Shown here piece after piece: positions 1-12,513 of a stretch of 64,000 bases of DNA (the stretch's first letter is position 1; each line of letters begins with the position of its first letter). Made by a program: the position numbers and the translations under genes. Location of the stretch: contig JAFEBP010000002.1 in NCBI GenBank assembly GCA_018242605.1, forward strand, positions 1 through 64,000, written 5' to 3'. Under the pieces are notes generated by a model that had not been told where the DNA came from, did no database searches, and was given only the letters and a program-made list of their open reading frames with translations. Source of the DNA: Planctomycetota bacterium. Its GTDB lineage: Bacteria; Planctomycetota; Phycisphaerae; Phycisphaerales; UBA1924.

Positions 1-698
<698 letters not shown>

Positions 699-735
699 TC
701 TGACCAACATCAACATCCCTATGCGTCGCTCGCGT

Positions 736-763
736 CGGTGAGCGGGACCGATCCCGCTCACCG
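736..763. terminator. Perfect 12-bp hairpin without T-tract
   Basis: A perfect 12-bp inverted repeat (CGGTGAGCGGGA and its complement) with a 4-nt loop lies 38 bp after the collagen-like stop codon and about 50 bp before the next gene. No T-run follows on either strand, so it may be a Rho-assisted terminator or a 3'-end stabiliser rather than a classical intrinsic terminator. Confidence 0.4.
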
Positions 764-811
764 GCAAGCGCCTCAAAAGCGTGAGCACGCAACAGTGATC
801 AAGGAGTCGAA

Positions 812-1225
812 ATGTGCAGGTTCTTAAACAGAGTGATCGCCGCGGCGGGAGTGCTCACCGTTGTGGGGCTAGCCGGCAAGGCCGGCGCCCAACTCTCCAT
901 CGACTGGTCGACAATCGACGGCGGCGGGTACACATACTCCACCGCCGGCACGCTGGAGATGGGCTCGACGATCGGGCAGCCTGACGCCGGGCCGATGGGC
1001 AACGGCACCACGGTGTTCTACGGCGGCTTCTGGGCCGGAGAGCTCCTTCCACCGCCGTGCCCGGCCGACTACAACATGGACGGCGGCATCGACGGGCAGG
1101 ACGTGCAGGCGTTCTACGCCGACTGGGAACTGGGCCTCACGCCCGCTGACGTCAACCAGGACGGCGGCGTGGACGGCGCGGACGTGCAGTTCTTCTTCGA
1201 AGTGTGGGAAGCGGGCGGCTGCTGA
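812..1225 (+). CDS. Small secreted protein with GC-type dockerin tail
   Basis: 137 residues. An AAGGAG ribosome site sits 5 nt before the ATG. Residues 1-27 form a signal peptide ending GKAGA. Residues 29-76 are the short TIDGGG/TIGQPDAG/GGFW module common in secreted planctomycete proteins. Residues 84-137 hold two dockerin-like Ca loops (DYNMDGGIDG and DVNQDGGVDG) spaced about 32 residues apart, each followed by an aromatic FxxxWE segment, and the chain ends GGC. Such tails are thought to act in surface attachment; the partner is unknown. The C-terminal half is almost identical in DNA to the end of the gene at 6085-7008. With almost nothing besides the module and tail, it may be a remnant of a longer gene or a minimal surface subunit. 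Confidence 0.85.
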   Translation: MCRFLNRVIAAAGVLTVVGLAGKAGAQLSIDWSTIDGGGYTYSTAGTLEMGSTIGQPDAGPMGNGTTVFYGGFWAGELLPPPCPADYNMDGGIDGQDVQAFYADWELGLTPADVNQDGGVDGADVQFFFEVWEAGGC

Positions 1226-1270
1226 CCTGACGAAGATCATTTGACATTCCGCGGCCGATCGGGTGAATCC
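950..1270 (+). repeat. Direct repeat copy 1 (dockerin 3' end plus terminator)
   Basis: This stretch aligns without gaps to 6733-7053 at a constant offset of 5783 bp, with only about ten substitutions seen by eye. The match covers the C-terminal coding half, the stop codon, the shared trailer CCTGACGAAGATCATTTGA and the terminator arms. Confidence 0.9.
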
Positions 1271-1292
1271 CCGATCGGCCGTGTTTCATTTT
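1252..1292 (+). terminator. Intrinsic terminator of the 812-1225 gene
   Basis: A 12-bp perfect stem (CGGCCGATCGGG) with a 6-nt loop, followed by a T-rich run (GTTTCATTTTTG). It is the counterpart of the terminator at 7034-7075. Confidence 0.85.
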
Positions 1293-1942
1293 TGAATGGT
1301 CACGGGGCTTAGGTGCGCGGCGCGTGCTGGAGTGGTTCGAGACGTGGAAGTGTCCGGGGGGATGCGTGACGCCACGCCGGTGCTTGGGTCGTGAGCGAAA
1401 GCGCGGTGAGAACATCGGGGCGGGGCTGAGTCCGGAGGATTGATTTTTGCTGGCACATCGACCGGGCCGGCCGACGACCGACTCACGGCTCTGACCGCGG
1501 CGGCACTCGCGGCTGCGCGGCTCGCTGAACAACCGATCGCGGACGGCCTGCGTCGTGCGGACTTCGATGAAAACACTCGCCGCGGAGCCGCGCTGGAGCA
1601 TTGTCCGGCGCGTGTGGATATGAATATCCCACATCGGCACCGCCAGCTATGCGCGGAGTGCGAACGAACACGAAACGGCGCACGAATTCGACTGTGTTTG
1701 GCCTCGGCACGAAGGAATCTCATGAACTTGAGCGTGTAGTCAGTGCTTTAGAGTTGTTCTAATTCCATTGTGTATAAACGAATCCAGTCTGATAATTTCA
1801 ATGGAAATTTCGAGAAGTCTATTGCTATTCAAACATCGCTTGAGATACTGGGAAGTTCTGCGGTAGTTATCGCTCTTGTGGTCTATCGCTGTGGTGTGTT
1901 CTTCTCAACGCTCTGCTTTCCAGGCTTGTCGGAGGTATTGAT
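1293..1942. other. 650-bp intergenic region, AT-rich in its second half
   Basis: No convincing gene. Open frames here have the skewed composition of chance frames in GC-rich DNA. From about 1740 to 1940 the base composition turns clearly AT-rich relative to the rest of the window, with -10-like hexamers (TATAAA at 1773-1778, GATAAT near 1791). This is the likely promoter and 5' untranslated region of the large collagen-like gene. No well-spaced -35 element could be assigned. Confidence 0.5.
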
Positions 1943-6040
<4,098 letters not shown>

Positions 6041-6084
6041 GTCATCAATCGTTCACGCAACCAACGAAGAACAGGAGATGACTC

Positions 6085-7008
6085 ATGAAATCAACCGAGT
6101 GCTTGAAGAAGATACTGCCACTGACCGGCGCTGCGTGCTTCGTGTGCCTGGGCGCGAGCACGGCATGGGCGGACTGGCCGGTGTGCCAGACCACCCTCTA
6201 CTCACCTTCGACGGTGCCGGTGGTTGAGAACGCCAACAACAGCCAGCCGATCGAGATCGGCACGAAGTTCCGGACGACCGCCGCGGGCGACGCGGTGGGC
6301 GCGAGGATCTACGTGGGAGGAGCGAACACGGGGCCGAATGTGGCCCACCTGTGGACGGGGTCCGGGATGCTGCTGGCGACCGAGGTGTTCCCCGCGTTCA
6401 CGGGGCCGGGGTGGAGCCAGGTCATGTTCACTGCTCCGGTGGCGCTGACGCCGGGGCAGACGTACGTGATCTCCTGCTATTCGGCCAGCGGCTGGTATAG
6501 CGGGACCAACTACGCGTTTACCAGCGCGGTGGTCAACGGGCCGCTGCGCGGACTGGCCGACGGTGAGGATGGAGCGAACGGTCTCTATCGGTACGGGACA
6601 GGCTTCCCCACATTGACGTACCTTTCGACGAGCTACTACGTCGACGTTGTGTTCGAGAGCCCGTGCGCCACGAATCTGGCGATGGACTGGTTCACCATCG
6701 ATGGCGGCGGGTACACGAACTCGAGCGGCGGGACGCTGGAGATGGGTTCGACGATCGGGCAGCCCGACGCCGGGCCGATGGGCAACGGCACCACGGTGTT
6801 CTACGGCGGCTTCTGGGCCGGAGAGCTCCTTCCACCGCCGTGCCCGGCCGACTACAACATGGACGGCGGCATCGACGGGCAGGACGTGCAGGCGTTCTAC
6901 GCCGACTGGGAACTGGGCCTCACGCCCGCGGACGTCAACCAGGACGGCGGCGTGGACGGCGCGGACGTGCAGTTCTTCTTCGAAGTATGGGAAGCGGGCG
7001 GCTGCTGA
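6085..7008 (+). CDS. Secreted DUF4082-type protein with GC-type dockerin tail
   Basis: 307 residues; CAGGAG lies 7 nt before the ATG. The signal peptide at 1-29 ends STAWA. Residues about 38-190 match the DUF4082 pattern: EIGTKFRTTAAGDAVGARIY, NVAHLWT..G.LLA, W.QV.F..PV.LTPG.TYV.S and YYVDVVF. This beta-sandwich is usually attached to sugar-active or surface proteins; binding is inferred. The TIDGGG/TIGQPDAG module follows, then two Ca loops and a terminal GGC. From residue 217 on, the DNA is nearly the same as in the gene at 812-1225, so the two genes differ only in whether the DUF4082 domain is present. Confidence 0.88.
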   Translation: MKSTECLKKILPLTGAACFVCLGASTAWADWPVCQTTLYSPSTVPVVENANNSQPIEIGTKFRTTAAGDAVGARIYVGGANTGPNVAHLWTGSGMLLATEVFPAFTGPGWSQVMFTAPVALTPGQTYVISCYSASGWYSGTNYAFTSAVVNGPLRGLADGEDGANGLYRYGTGFPTLTYLSTSYYVDVVFESPCATNLAMDWFTIDGGGYTNSSGGTLEMGSTIGQPDAGPMGNGTTVFYGGFWAGELLPPPCPADYNMDGGIDGQDVQAFYADWELGLTPADVNQDGGVDGADVQFFFEVWEAGGC

Positions 7009-7053
7009 CCTGACGAAGATCATTTGATCATCCGCGGCCGATCGGGCGATTCC
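6733..7053 (+). repeat. Direct repeat copy 2 (dockerin 3' end plus terminator)
   Basis: Partner of 950-1270, in the same orientation, 5783 bp downstream and gap-free. Together the two copies bracket the large collagen-like gene. Confidence 0.9.
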
Positions 7054-7075
7054 CCGGTCGGCCGCGTTTCTTTTT
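7034..7075 (+). terminator. Intrinsic terminator of the 6085-7008 gene
   Basis: A 13-bp stem starting GCGGCCGATCGGG with a single G-U type mismatch and a short loop, followed by GTTTCTTTTTG. Confidence 0.88.
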
Positions 7076-7094
7076 GAGCGCGAGGGAAGAGGAT

Positions 7095-7808
7095 TCAGTT
7101 GCGGGGTTCGGGCGCGGCTGTCTCCATCCGGGCCGCAACGCTCGCGTCGCCGTCTTCCTCGTTCCACTTTCGGCGGATGCGCTTGGCGTGGCGTTCGAAG
7201 CGATCGCGCAGTTCGCCGACTGCGCCGTCGGACGACACCTGTCGGGGTAGTTCGGGGACGGCGGCCTCCATCGGCGGAGAAGTCTCGCTGTCGGGGCGGA
7301 TCTGCAGCTCATCGATCCAAGGGCGGAAGAGCGTGCCGCACTCCGAGCAATGGACGGTCATGTTGCGGGCGAGCGGGCCATCGAGGTTGTAGCCGCAGGT
7401 GGGGCAGTCGTTGCGGAGCGCGTACTTGAGCACGCGCCGGTGCTGCTGGGTGTACGCCGCGACACCGACTCCGATGATGGCACCCCAGGTTCCGGGGCTG
7501 ATCATGGCGAAGCCCATCCATTGATCGGTATCCCAGTCCAGCCGAGGTTGGACGTTTACATCGCCCGCGACCAGGATCAGGACGACGAACGCGATTTCTG
7601 ATACGAGCGCGCCCCACAACGCCGTCACGCGGTCGGGGTACCAGTATGCCGTGGCGATGATGATGCAGGGGTTGAGCCAGAAGAGCGCGAGAGTGACAAC
7701 CAGACCGCGGAGGGGGAACGTGGGCGAGAACGCTGCGGCGGCAATGAGCCCCGGGAGCGCGTAGGTACCGATCGCGGTTGGCCATCGAGACTTGAGAACG
7801 TAGTTCAT
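7095..7808 (-). CDS. Membrane protein with C-terminal zinc ribbon
   Basis: 237 residues from the ATG at 7808 (a GTG two codons upstream is also possible). Four hydrophobic segments fill the first ~115 residues. They are followed by a treble-clef-like zinc ribbon, CPTCGYNLDG...CSECGTLF, at about 134-160, then a charged C-terminal tail rich in Arg and Glu. The same CPxCGY..C.EC signature recurs in three other small membrane proteins in this window, where it is N-terminal to the membrane part. The family is common in Phycisphaerae and has no known function. The gene stands alone, convergent with the dockerin gene. Confidence 0.75.
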   Translation of the reverse strand: MNYVLKSRWPTAIGTYALPGLIAAAAFSPTFPLRGLVVTLALFWLNPCIIIATAYWYPDRVTALWGALVSEIAFVVLILVAGDVNVQPRLDWDTDQWMGFAMISPGTWGAIIGVGVAAYTQQHRRVLKYALRNDCPTCGYNLDGPLARNMTVHCSECGTLFRPWIDELQIRPDSETSPPMEAAVPELPRQVSSDGAVGELRDRFERHAKRIRRKWNEEDGDASVAARMETAAPEPRN

Positions 7809-7944
7809 GACCACCCCGCATCACACACCACCACGTCGGAGCGATCAAGAATCATCGCTTCGACGACCCACCGTTCGCGGCTGCCACACGGATGCCGCGG
7901 ACATGCGAGTTCCTCGGTAGAGATGGTAGGAGGTTGCCAAGGCG

Positions 7945-8661
7945 TCAGCGGCTGGCGGAGACGACTGTCGCGTTACCGGCCGGTGAACGCCAGCGGATCA
8001 CACCGAGGGCCACCGCGGCCATCGCGAGCAACTGATAGCCGGATATCGGGCCCACCAGACGCTGGGTGTCGCGCAGAAACTCATGGGCGAAGCGGAAGGC
8101 ACCGTAAGTGATGAGGTACACGTGGAATCGGTTGCCCCTGGCCCAGCCGAAGCGGTGCGCGGTGATGGCCCAGAGCCAGAACGCTGCGTTGAAGGCGAGT
8201 TCGGCCGCGGCGGCGGGCCAGCGGTGGACGCCCGAAGCGTCCTGCATGGTCCACCAATGGGGCTGACATTCAACTCCGCCGCAGCAGCCTTGCGCGAGAC
8301 AGCCGATGCGCCCGAGGATGATCGCCGGGGGGACGATGAGTGCGAAGTAGTCGCCGGTGCCGCGCGTGTGCCCTTTCAGGTACTTGGCAAACTCGACGCC
8401 GGCGTAGCCGCCGAGAAGACCGCCGATGATGGTCTTTCCGGAGAGGAGCGCGAGGAGGTTGTCGCGGTAGTGCCAGCCTTCGGCGAAAAGGAAGCCGAGC
8501 TTGGCGCCGGCGAAAGCGCCCAGGAGGCCGCCGAGGTAGATGGGGAAGAGGCGGCGTGAAGTCTCGGAACGGCGGGTGAGCAGCAGCCACGCGGCGGCGG
8601 ACAGGATCATCGCGGCAACGAGGAGCCACGAGTAAGGCGTGATGTGCATGCGGAGTGGCAT
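7945..8661 (-). CDS. Lgt-like (prolipoprotein diacylglyceryl transferase family) membrane protein
   Basis: 238 residues with about seven membrane segments. It keeps the Lgt-type order: a GKTIIGGLLGGYAG loop (74-88), GDYFALIVPPAIILGRIG (103-120) and a late YLITYGAFRFAHEFLRD segment (182-198). It departs from true Lgt: the His of the HGG loop is Ile, and the GR-x-GN motif reads GRIGCLAQGCCGG. That Cys-rich form marks a paralogous subfamily, so a lipoprotein-maturation role should not be assumed. It begins 6 bp after the stop codon of the radical SAM gene, so the two are almost certainly translated from one message. Inference: a lipid-handling partner of that enzyme. Confidence 0.75.
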   Translation of the reverse strand: MPLRMHITPYSWLLVAAMILSAAAWLLLTRRSETSRRLFPIYLGGLLGAFAGAKLGFLFAEGWHYRDNLLALLSGKTIIGGLLGGYAGVEFAKYLKGHTRGTGDYFALIVPPAIILGRIGCLAQGCCGGVECQPHWWTMQDASGVHRWPAAAAELAFNAAFWLWAITAHRFGWARGNRFHVYLITYGAFRFAHEFLRDTQRLVGPISGYQLLAMAAVALGVIRWRSPAGNATVVSASR

Positions 8662-8667
8662 GGGCGA

Positions 8668-10029
8668 TCAGCGCTGGGCGTGGGCGAGGCCGCGAGTGAG
8701 GTAGTGGCGGCAGAAGGAATCGAGCGACCCATCGGGAAGGATGACGTGGGTGCAGCAGCGGTCGATTCGGTCCTGATCGAAGGTCCACGCATCCATGAAA
8801 GGCTTGATGAAGATGCGGAAGGGGCCATCGGGGCCGATTTCCATCTGCTTGAGGATCGCGGCCAGGGGCTCGCTCTCGCAGCCGCACTTGGCGAGGTCCT
8901 CTATGCGGTAGTCGGCGCGGTCGCTGAGGAAACCCTGCAGGTTGTTGAGATCGATGAGGCGGCCCAGGGCATGGATGCCGGTGGGGAGGCGGAGGAGGTA
9001 GCTGATGGTGTGGCAGTTGGGATCGCCGCAGGGGAGCGGGGTGAAATCCTGTTCGCGCAGGTACTCGGGGACTTGCGCCGCGAGGGCGGCGATGATGTCG
9101 CCGACGCTGATGGGGGTGGGCGTGGGCTGAGGAAGGACCGGAAGGGTGCCGCTGGTGACGCCGTGGTGGGTGCGGCCGGAGTTGAACATGGGCTGGATGA
9201 TGATGCCGCGGCAGTGCGGGCGCTCCAGGGCGAAGCGCAGGGTGTCGCCCAGGTGCGGCATGCTAGCGGGGGTGGCGACGAGGGCCAGGGAACTGGGAAC
9301 GCCAAGGGCACCGATCTCATCAAGGGCTTTGCGGCGCATGTCGCGGAGATCGACGCCTCGCAAGTCTCGCTGGCCGGCCTCCTGGATGCCGTCGAACTGC
9401 ATGTAGAGTTCGAACTTGCCGTGGGCCTTGCGGCGCTGAGCGAGGGATTCGCGGAAGCGGGCGTCGCCGGCGATGCGGACTGCGTTGGTGTTGATGAGAA
9501 TGTAACCGATGCTCTTGTTGGCGAGGGCCCAATCAAGAATGCGGAAGAACTCGGGGTGGATGGTGGGTTCGCCGCCGGAGAGTTGCAGGATGTCGATGAC
9601 GCCTTTGCGGTCGATGATTCCTTGCACGCGACGGACGACGTCATCGAAGGGGGTGCAAACGATGTTCTCGCCGACGCCGTAAGGGCTCGAGGCGAAGCAT
9701 GTGGGGCAGGTGAGGTTGCAGGAGTCGACGATCTCGATGAGAGCGATGCAGGTGGAGAGGCGGTCGAAGATGTTGGTGGATTCGGGGGCGGGCGAGCAAC
9801 AGTCCGAGCCGCCGCAGCAGGACGATGAGCCGCGTGAGTCGTGGTAGTAACGAGGATTGGCGGCGATGGGGACCTCGAACGCGCCGTGCTGGGGGCAAGC
9901 CTTTCGCATGACAACGCCCACGGGGGATTCGAGCACCTCGGCGGCGATGTCAGCGAGGCAGACGGGGCAGCGCGACCGGGTGGATTTGATGAGTCGGGGG
10001 CCGGGGAGGATGGAGAGAGAAAGGGGCAT
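8668..10029 (-). CDS. Radical SAM protein, MJ0619/Tes-like type
   Basis: 453 residues from an ATG at 10029. Residues 21-48 form a small zinc site (CPVC...CPQHG) typical of the MJ0619 group, which includes archaeal tetraether synthase Tes. An unusual double-Cys patch (CCGGSDCC, 71-78) follows. The radical SAM cluster motif is CNLTCPTC (Cys 104, 108, 111), with SGGEPTIHPEF (151-161) for SAM binding. Further Cys pairs, CGDPNC (334-339), KCGCES (381-386), CC (425-426) and C440, suggest an extra iron-sulfur cluster, as in Tes. Known family members join unreactive carbons in lipid chains; the substrate here is unknown. Coupling to an Lgt-like membrane protein favours a lipid or membrane-bound substrate. 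Confidence 0.82.
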   Translation of the reverse strand: MPLSLSILPGPRLIKSTRSRCPVCLADIAAEVLESPVGVVMRKACPQHGAFEVPIAANPRYYHDSRGSSSCCGGSDCCSPAPESTNIFDRLSTCIALIEIVDSCNLTCPTCFASSPYGVGENIVCTPFDDVVRRVQGIIDRKGVIDILQLSGGEPTIHPEFFRILDWALANKSIGYILINTNAVRIAGDARFRESLAQRRKAHGKFELYMQFDGIQEAGQRDLRGVDLRDMRRKALDEIGALGVPSSLALVATPASMPHLGDTLRFALERPHCRGIIIQPMFNSGRTHHGVTSGTLPVLPQPTPTPISVGDIIAALAAQVPEYLREQDFTPLPCGDPNCHTISYLLRLPTGIHALGRLIDLNNLQGFLSDRADYRIEDLAKCGCESEPLAAILKQMEIGPDGPFRIFIKPFMDAWTFDQDRIDRCCTHVILPDGSLDSFCRHYLTRGLAHAQR

Positions 10030-10055
10030 GAGAGGTATTGTGGCCTCGTCGGGGC

Positions 10056-10553
10056 CTAGAAGATGCGGCCCAGCGCGCGGCGCACGGCGCCGCCGAGGAA
10101 GATTGCATCGACCACAATCATGACGGCGTAGAGTACAACCCCGCACATGATCAGGTCGGCAAGCAGAACGAACGAGCCGAGTCGCCAGAGGTTGACCCAT
10201 CGCCAGCGACTGCGTGAGCGGCGGGGGAGAAAGAGCCGGACCATGATGGGCACGCTGAAGAAGATCGAAAAGAGGCACCATCCGAAGGCCGCCACCAGGC
10301 CGAACATGGCGGGCATCGCCTCCGAAGTGCCGAGTCCCCAGATGAACGCCGCGAGCGCGCCCAGGGGCCAGATGATCCAGAGGAAGAGGAGCACTTGGCC
10401 GGGGTGGCGGTGAACAACTTCCGGGGGCTGCGGGGCGTATTGGGCGGAACACTCGGGGCAGGTGCCGCGGTCGGAGAGGCCGGAGAGGTCGTATCGACAG
10501 ACGGGGCACTCGCGCGGCGTGGACGGAGCGGGCGATGTCGCCGGGGCGGGCAT
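10056..10553 (-). CDS. Zinc-ribbon membrane protein
   Basis: 165 residues from the ATG at 10553; a longer frame upstream lacks similarity to the paralogues. A zinc ribbon, CPVCRYDLSGL..CPECSAQYAP, occupies about residues 16-41. HRHPGQ and three to four hydrophobic segments follow, with LWRLG before the last two. It has the same architecture as 11867-12457 and 12514-13113 (ribbon, HPGQ, two membrane segments, basic loop, LWxLG, two membrane segments). It ends 26 bp before the radical SAM start codon and could share its transcript. Function unknown. Confidence 0.72.
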   Translation of the reverse strand: MPAPATSPAPSTPRECPVCRYDLSGLSDRGTCPECSAQYAPQPPEVVHRHPGQVLLFLWIIWPLGALAAFIWGLGTSEAMPAMFGLVAAFGWCLFSIFFSVPIMVRLFLPRRSRSRWRWVNLWRLGSFVLLADLIMCGVVLYAVMIVVDAIFLGGAVRRALGRIF

Positions 10554-10687
10554 CGGTGTGAGCGTATGACGGGGGCTCACCGGCGAACATCGGGTGGGAA
10601 CGCGGCCCAACGGGTAGGCGGTACTTTGGGCGACAACACGTAGTTTCCTTGGGAGATCGGCGGCGGGACATCGACTAGACTGAATAT

Positions 10688-11848
10688 GTGAAACACGCGG
10701 GAATGCATGGCGTTGCGGTGTGTGTTCTGGGGCTGGCGGGGTGCGCGGCGGATGTGCCGCCGCGGGTGTTGACGGCGCAGGAGTCGGCGACGTCTGCGAC
10801 GCTGAAGGTCGGGGACGCGGCGCCGCCGGTGGCGGTGAAGCGGTGGGTGCGGGGTGACGCGGTCAAATCGTTTGAACCGGGGACGGTCTACGTGCTGGAC
10901 TTCTGGGCGACGTGGTGCGGGCCGTGCCTGGCGTCGATGCCGGAGTTGTCTGCGCTGCAGGACCGGTACGCGGGCAAGGTCGTCGTGATCGGCGTGACGC
11001 GGCTGGATTCGGACAACACGATGAGCGACGTGGAGCGAACGGTGCGGCAGCGCGGGCGCGCGGTGCGGTTCCGGATCGCGGTGGATGAGGGCGCGACGAC
11101 GGAGGGGTATCCGGTGGCGGTGCGGGACTCGGCGCTGCCGCGGTCGTTCGTGATCGATCAGCAGGGGCGGTTCGCGTGGTACGGGCATCCTTCGGAGCTC
11201 GCGGGCGTGGTGGACGCGGTGGTCGCGGGCACCTGGGACATGGCGGCGGCACGGAAGGAGCAGGACGTACGCGACGCGGCGGCGGTGCGGTCGCGGGCGC
11301 TGGTGAACGAGTACATCGAGGCGGGGAATCGCAAGGATGTGGAGGGCGAGTTGCGCGCGGCGGAAGAAACGACGCGCATGCCGGTCAAGTACGTGACGGG
11401 GATGAGCCCGCGGTACTGGGCCTGGTCGGTGCGGGTGGAGTGCCTGGCACGGCTGGGACGCAAGGATGAAGCGAGGGACGTGGCGCGCGTGGCAGCGACG
11501 ACGGCGGGGGTTGCGGATGAAGCCGAAGCGATGGCGCGGCTGGCCGCAACGATCAAGAGTGTGTCGATAGAGGATGCGACGGAGTATGCGGACCGGGCGA
11601 TGCGGTTGGTGGGAGAGGCCGAGGCACGTACGCCGGCGAATGAGTGGGAGGAGTACCTCGCGAACGCGGAGCGGCTGGGCTACGGATGGGTGCGGGTGAC
11701 CTGCGCGGATATTTATGCCGCGGGGGGGCGGCTGGAGGAAGCGCGGGCGTTGCTGCGATCGGCGATCGCGGTGTGGCCGGAGGATCGGCGGTGGATCCCG
11801 AACAAGAAAGAGTTGGAGCGGCGACTGGCGGAGTACGAGGCGAGGTAG
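10688..11848 (+). CDS. TlpA-like thioredoxin-fold lipoprotein
   Basis: 386 residues from a GTG start. The lipobox LAGC puts the lipidated Cys at 19. A redoxin domain spans about 38-185, with the active site WCGPC at 76-80 in the context LDFWATWCGPCLASMPEL and a cis-Pro segment ALPRSFVID, so a reducing thiol-disulfide role in the periplasm is likely. Residues about 195-386 are helical and Ala/Arg/Glu-rich with TPR-like spacing; their role is unknown. It is flanked by minus-strand zinc-ribbon genes on both sides, with no visible redox partner next to it. DsbD at 23464-25332 could supply electrons, which is inference. Confidence 0.85.
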   Translation: MKHAGMHGVAVCVLGLAGCAADVPPRVLTAQESATSATLKVGDAAPPVAVKRWVRGDAVKSFEPGTVYVLDFWATWCGPCLASMPELSALQDRYAGKVVVIGVTRLDSDNTMSDVERTVRQRGRAVRFRIAVDEGATTEGYPVAVRDSALPRSFVIDQQGRFAWYGHPSELAGVVDAVVAGTWDMAAARKEQDVRDAAAVRSRALVNEYIEAGNRKDVEGELRAAEETTRMPVKYVTGMSPRYWAWSVRVECLARLGRKDEARDVARVAATTAGVADEAEAMARLAATIKSVSIEDATEYADRAMRLVGEAEARTPANEWEEYLANAERLGYGWVRVTCADIYAAGGRLEEARALLRSAIAVWPEDRRWIPNKKELERRLAEYEAR

Positions 11849-11866
11849 GCGGTGGGAGCAGATCCA

Positions 11867-12457
11867 TCACCTGATGACGCACGAACCCAGGAGCACGACG
11901 ACGCCGACCACGCTGGCACCGACGAGGCACAGGACGCCGAGCGATGAACTTGCGGCGAGGAGGACCAGGGGGCCGAGTTTCCAGAGATTGCGGAATCGGC
12001 CGAAGCGGCGCTCGTGCTTGGGGAGGTACGTCTGGATGACGTAAGGAACGGTGACCAACCAGATGACAACGCAGGCGATGAACGCGACGATGCCGAAGAC
12101 AATGGAGCCGGGGCCGATGAAGTAGGCGGACGCCAGCGACGCCACGAACAACGCGCCGGGCCACCCGAGTCTGAGCGCGAGCGCGAGTTGGCCGGGGTGG
12201 GGTCGGGTGTGAACGATAGTGGCGGGCGAATAGGGCTTGGAGCACTCGGGGCAGACGCCCAGGTGCGGCAGACCGGCGAGGCTGTAACCGCACGAAGGGC
12301 AGAGCCAGCGGGAGTTGGCGCCTGGGGTTGGCTCGAAGTTGTAGGGTTCGGCGCAGGTCGGGCAGTTGCCGCGGCGGCCGAGCGCGGCGAGGTTGTGTCC
12401 GCACTTGGCGCAGGATAGGAACTGAGGCGGGAGGGGCGGGGGCTCCGGGCCGGTCAT
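11867..12457 (-). CDS. Double zinc-ribbon membrane protein, paralogue A
   Basis: 196 residues from the ATG at 12457, chosen because the product then begins MTGPEPPPL, like the neighbour's MTGSEKPPPL, and avoids overlap with the upstream gene. Two zinc ribbons lie in tandem: C..CGHNLAAL..CPTC and CPSCGYSLAGL..CPECSKPY. HTRPHPGQ, two membrane segments, a basic loop, FRNLWKLGPLV and a last membrane segment ending VLLGSC follow. It is a tandem duplicate of 12514-13113. Function unknown; the cytoplasmic ribbons could serve in protein or nucleic-acid contact. Confidence 0.75.
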   Translation of the reverse strand: MTGPEPPPLPPQFLSCAKCGHNLAALGRRGNCPTCAEPYNFEPTPGANSRWLCPSCGYSLAGLPHLGVCPECSKPYSPATIVHTRPHPGQLALALRLGWPGALFVASLASAYFIGPGSIVFGIVAFIACVVIWLVTVPYVIQTYLPKHERRFGRFRNLWKLGPLVLLAASSSLGVLCLVGASVVGVVVLLGSCVIR

Positions 12458-12513
12458 GGAGGGAAGCGTATTGCGGGTCGGTCGTTGGAGACGGCGGCGC
12501 GGGGCAGGACGAA

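Noticed and set aside
1440..1739. 99-codon plus-strand open frame in the intergenic region
   Set aside because: No leader, no family, biased composition, no ribosome site; the opposite strand is equally open.
7945..8661. Calling this gene lgt
   Set aside because: The key His and the GR-x-GN motif of true Lgt are missing; it is kept as Lgt-like.
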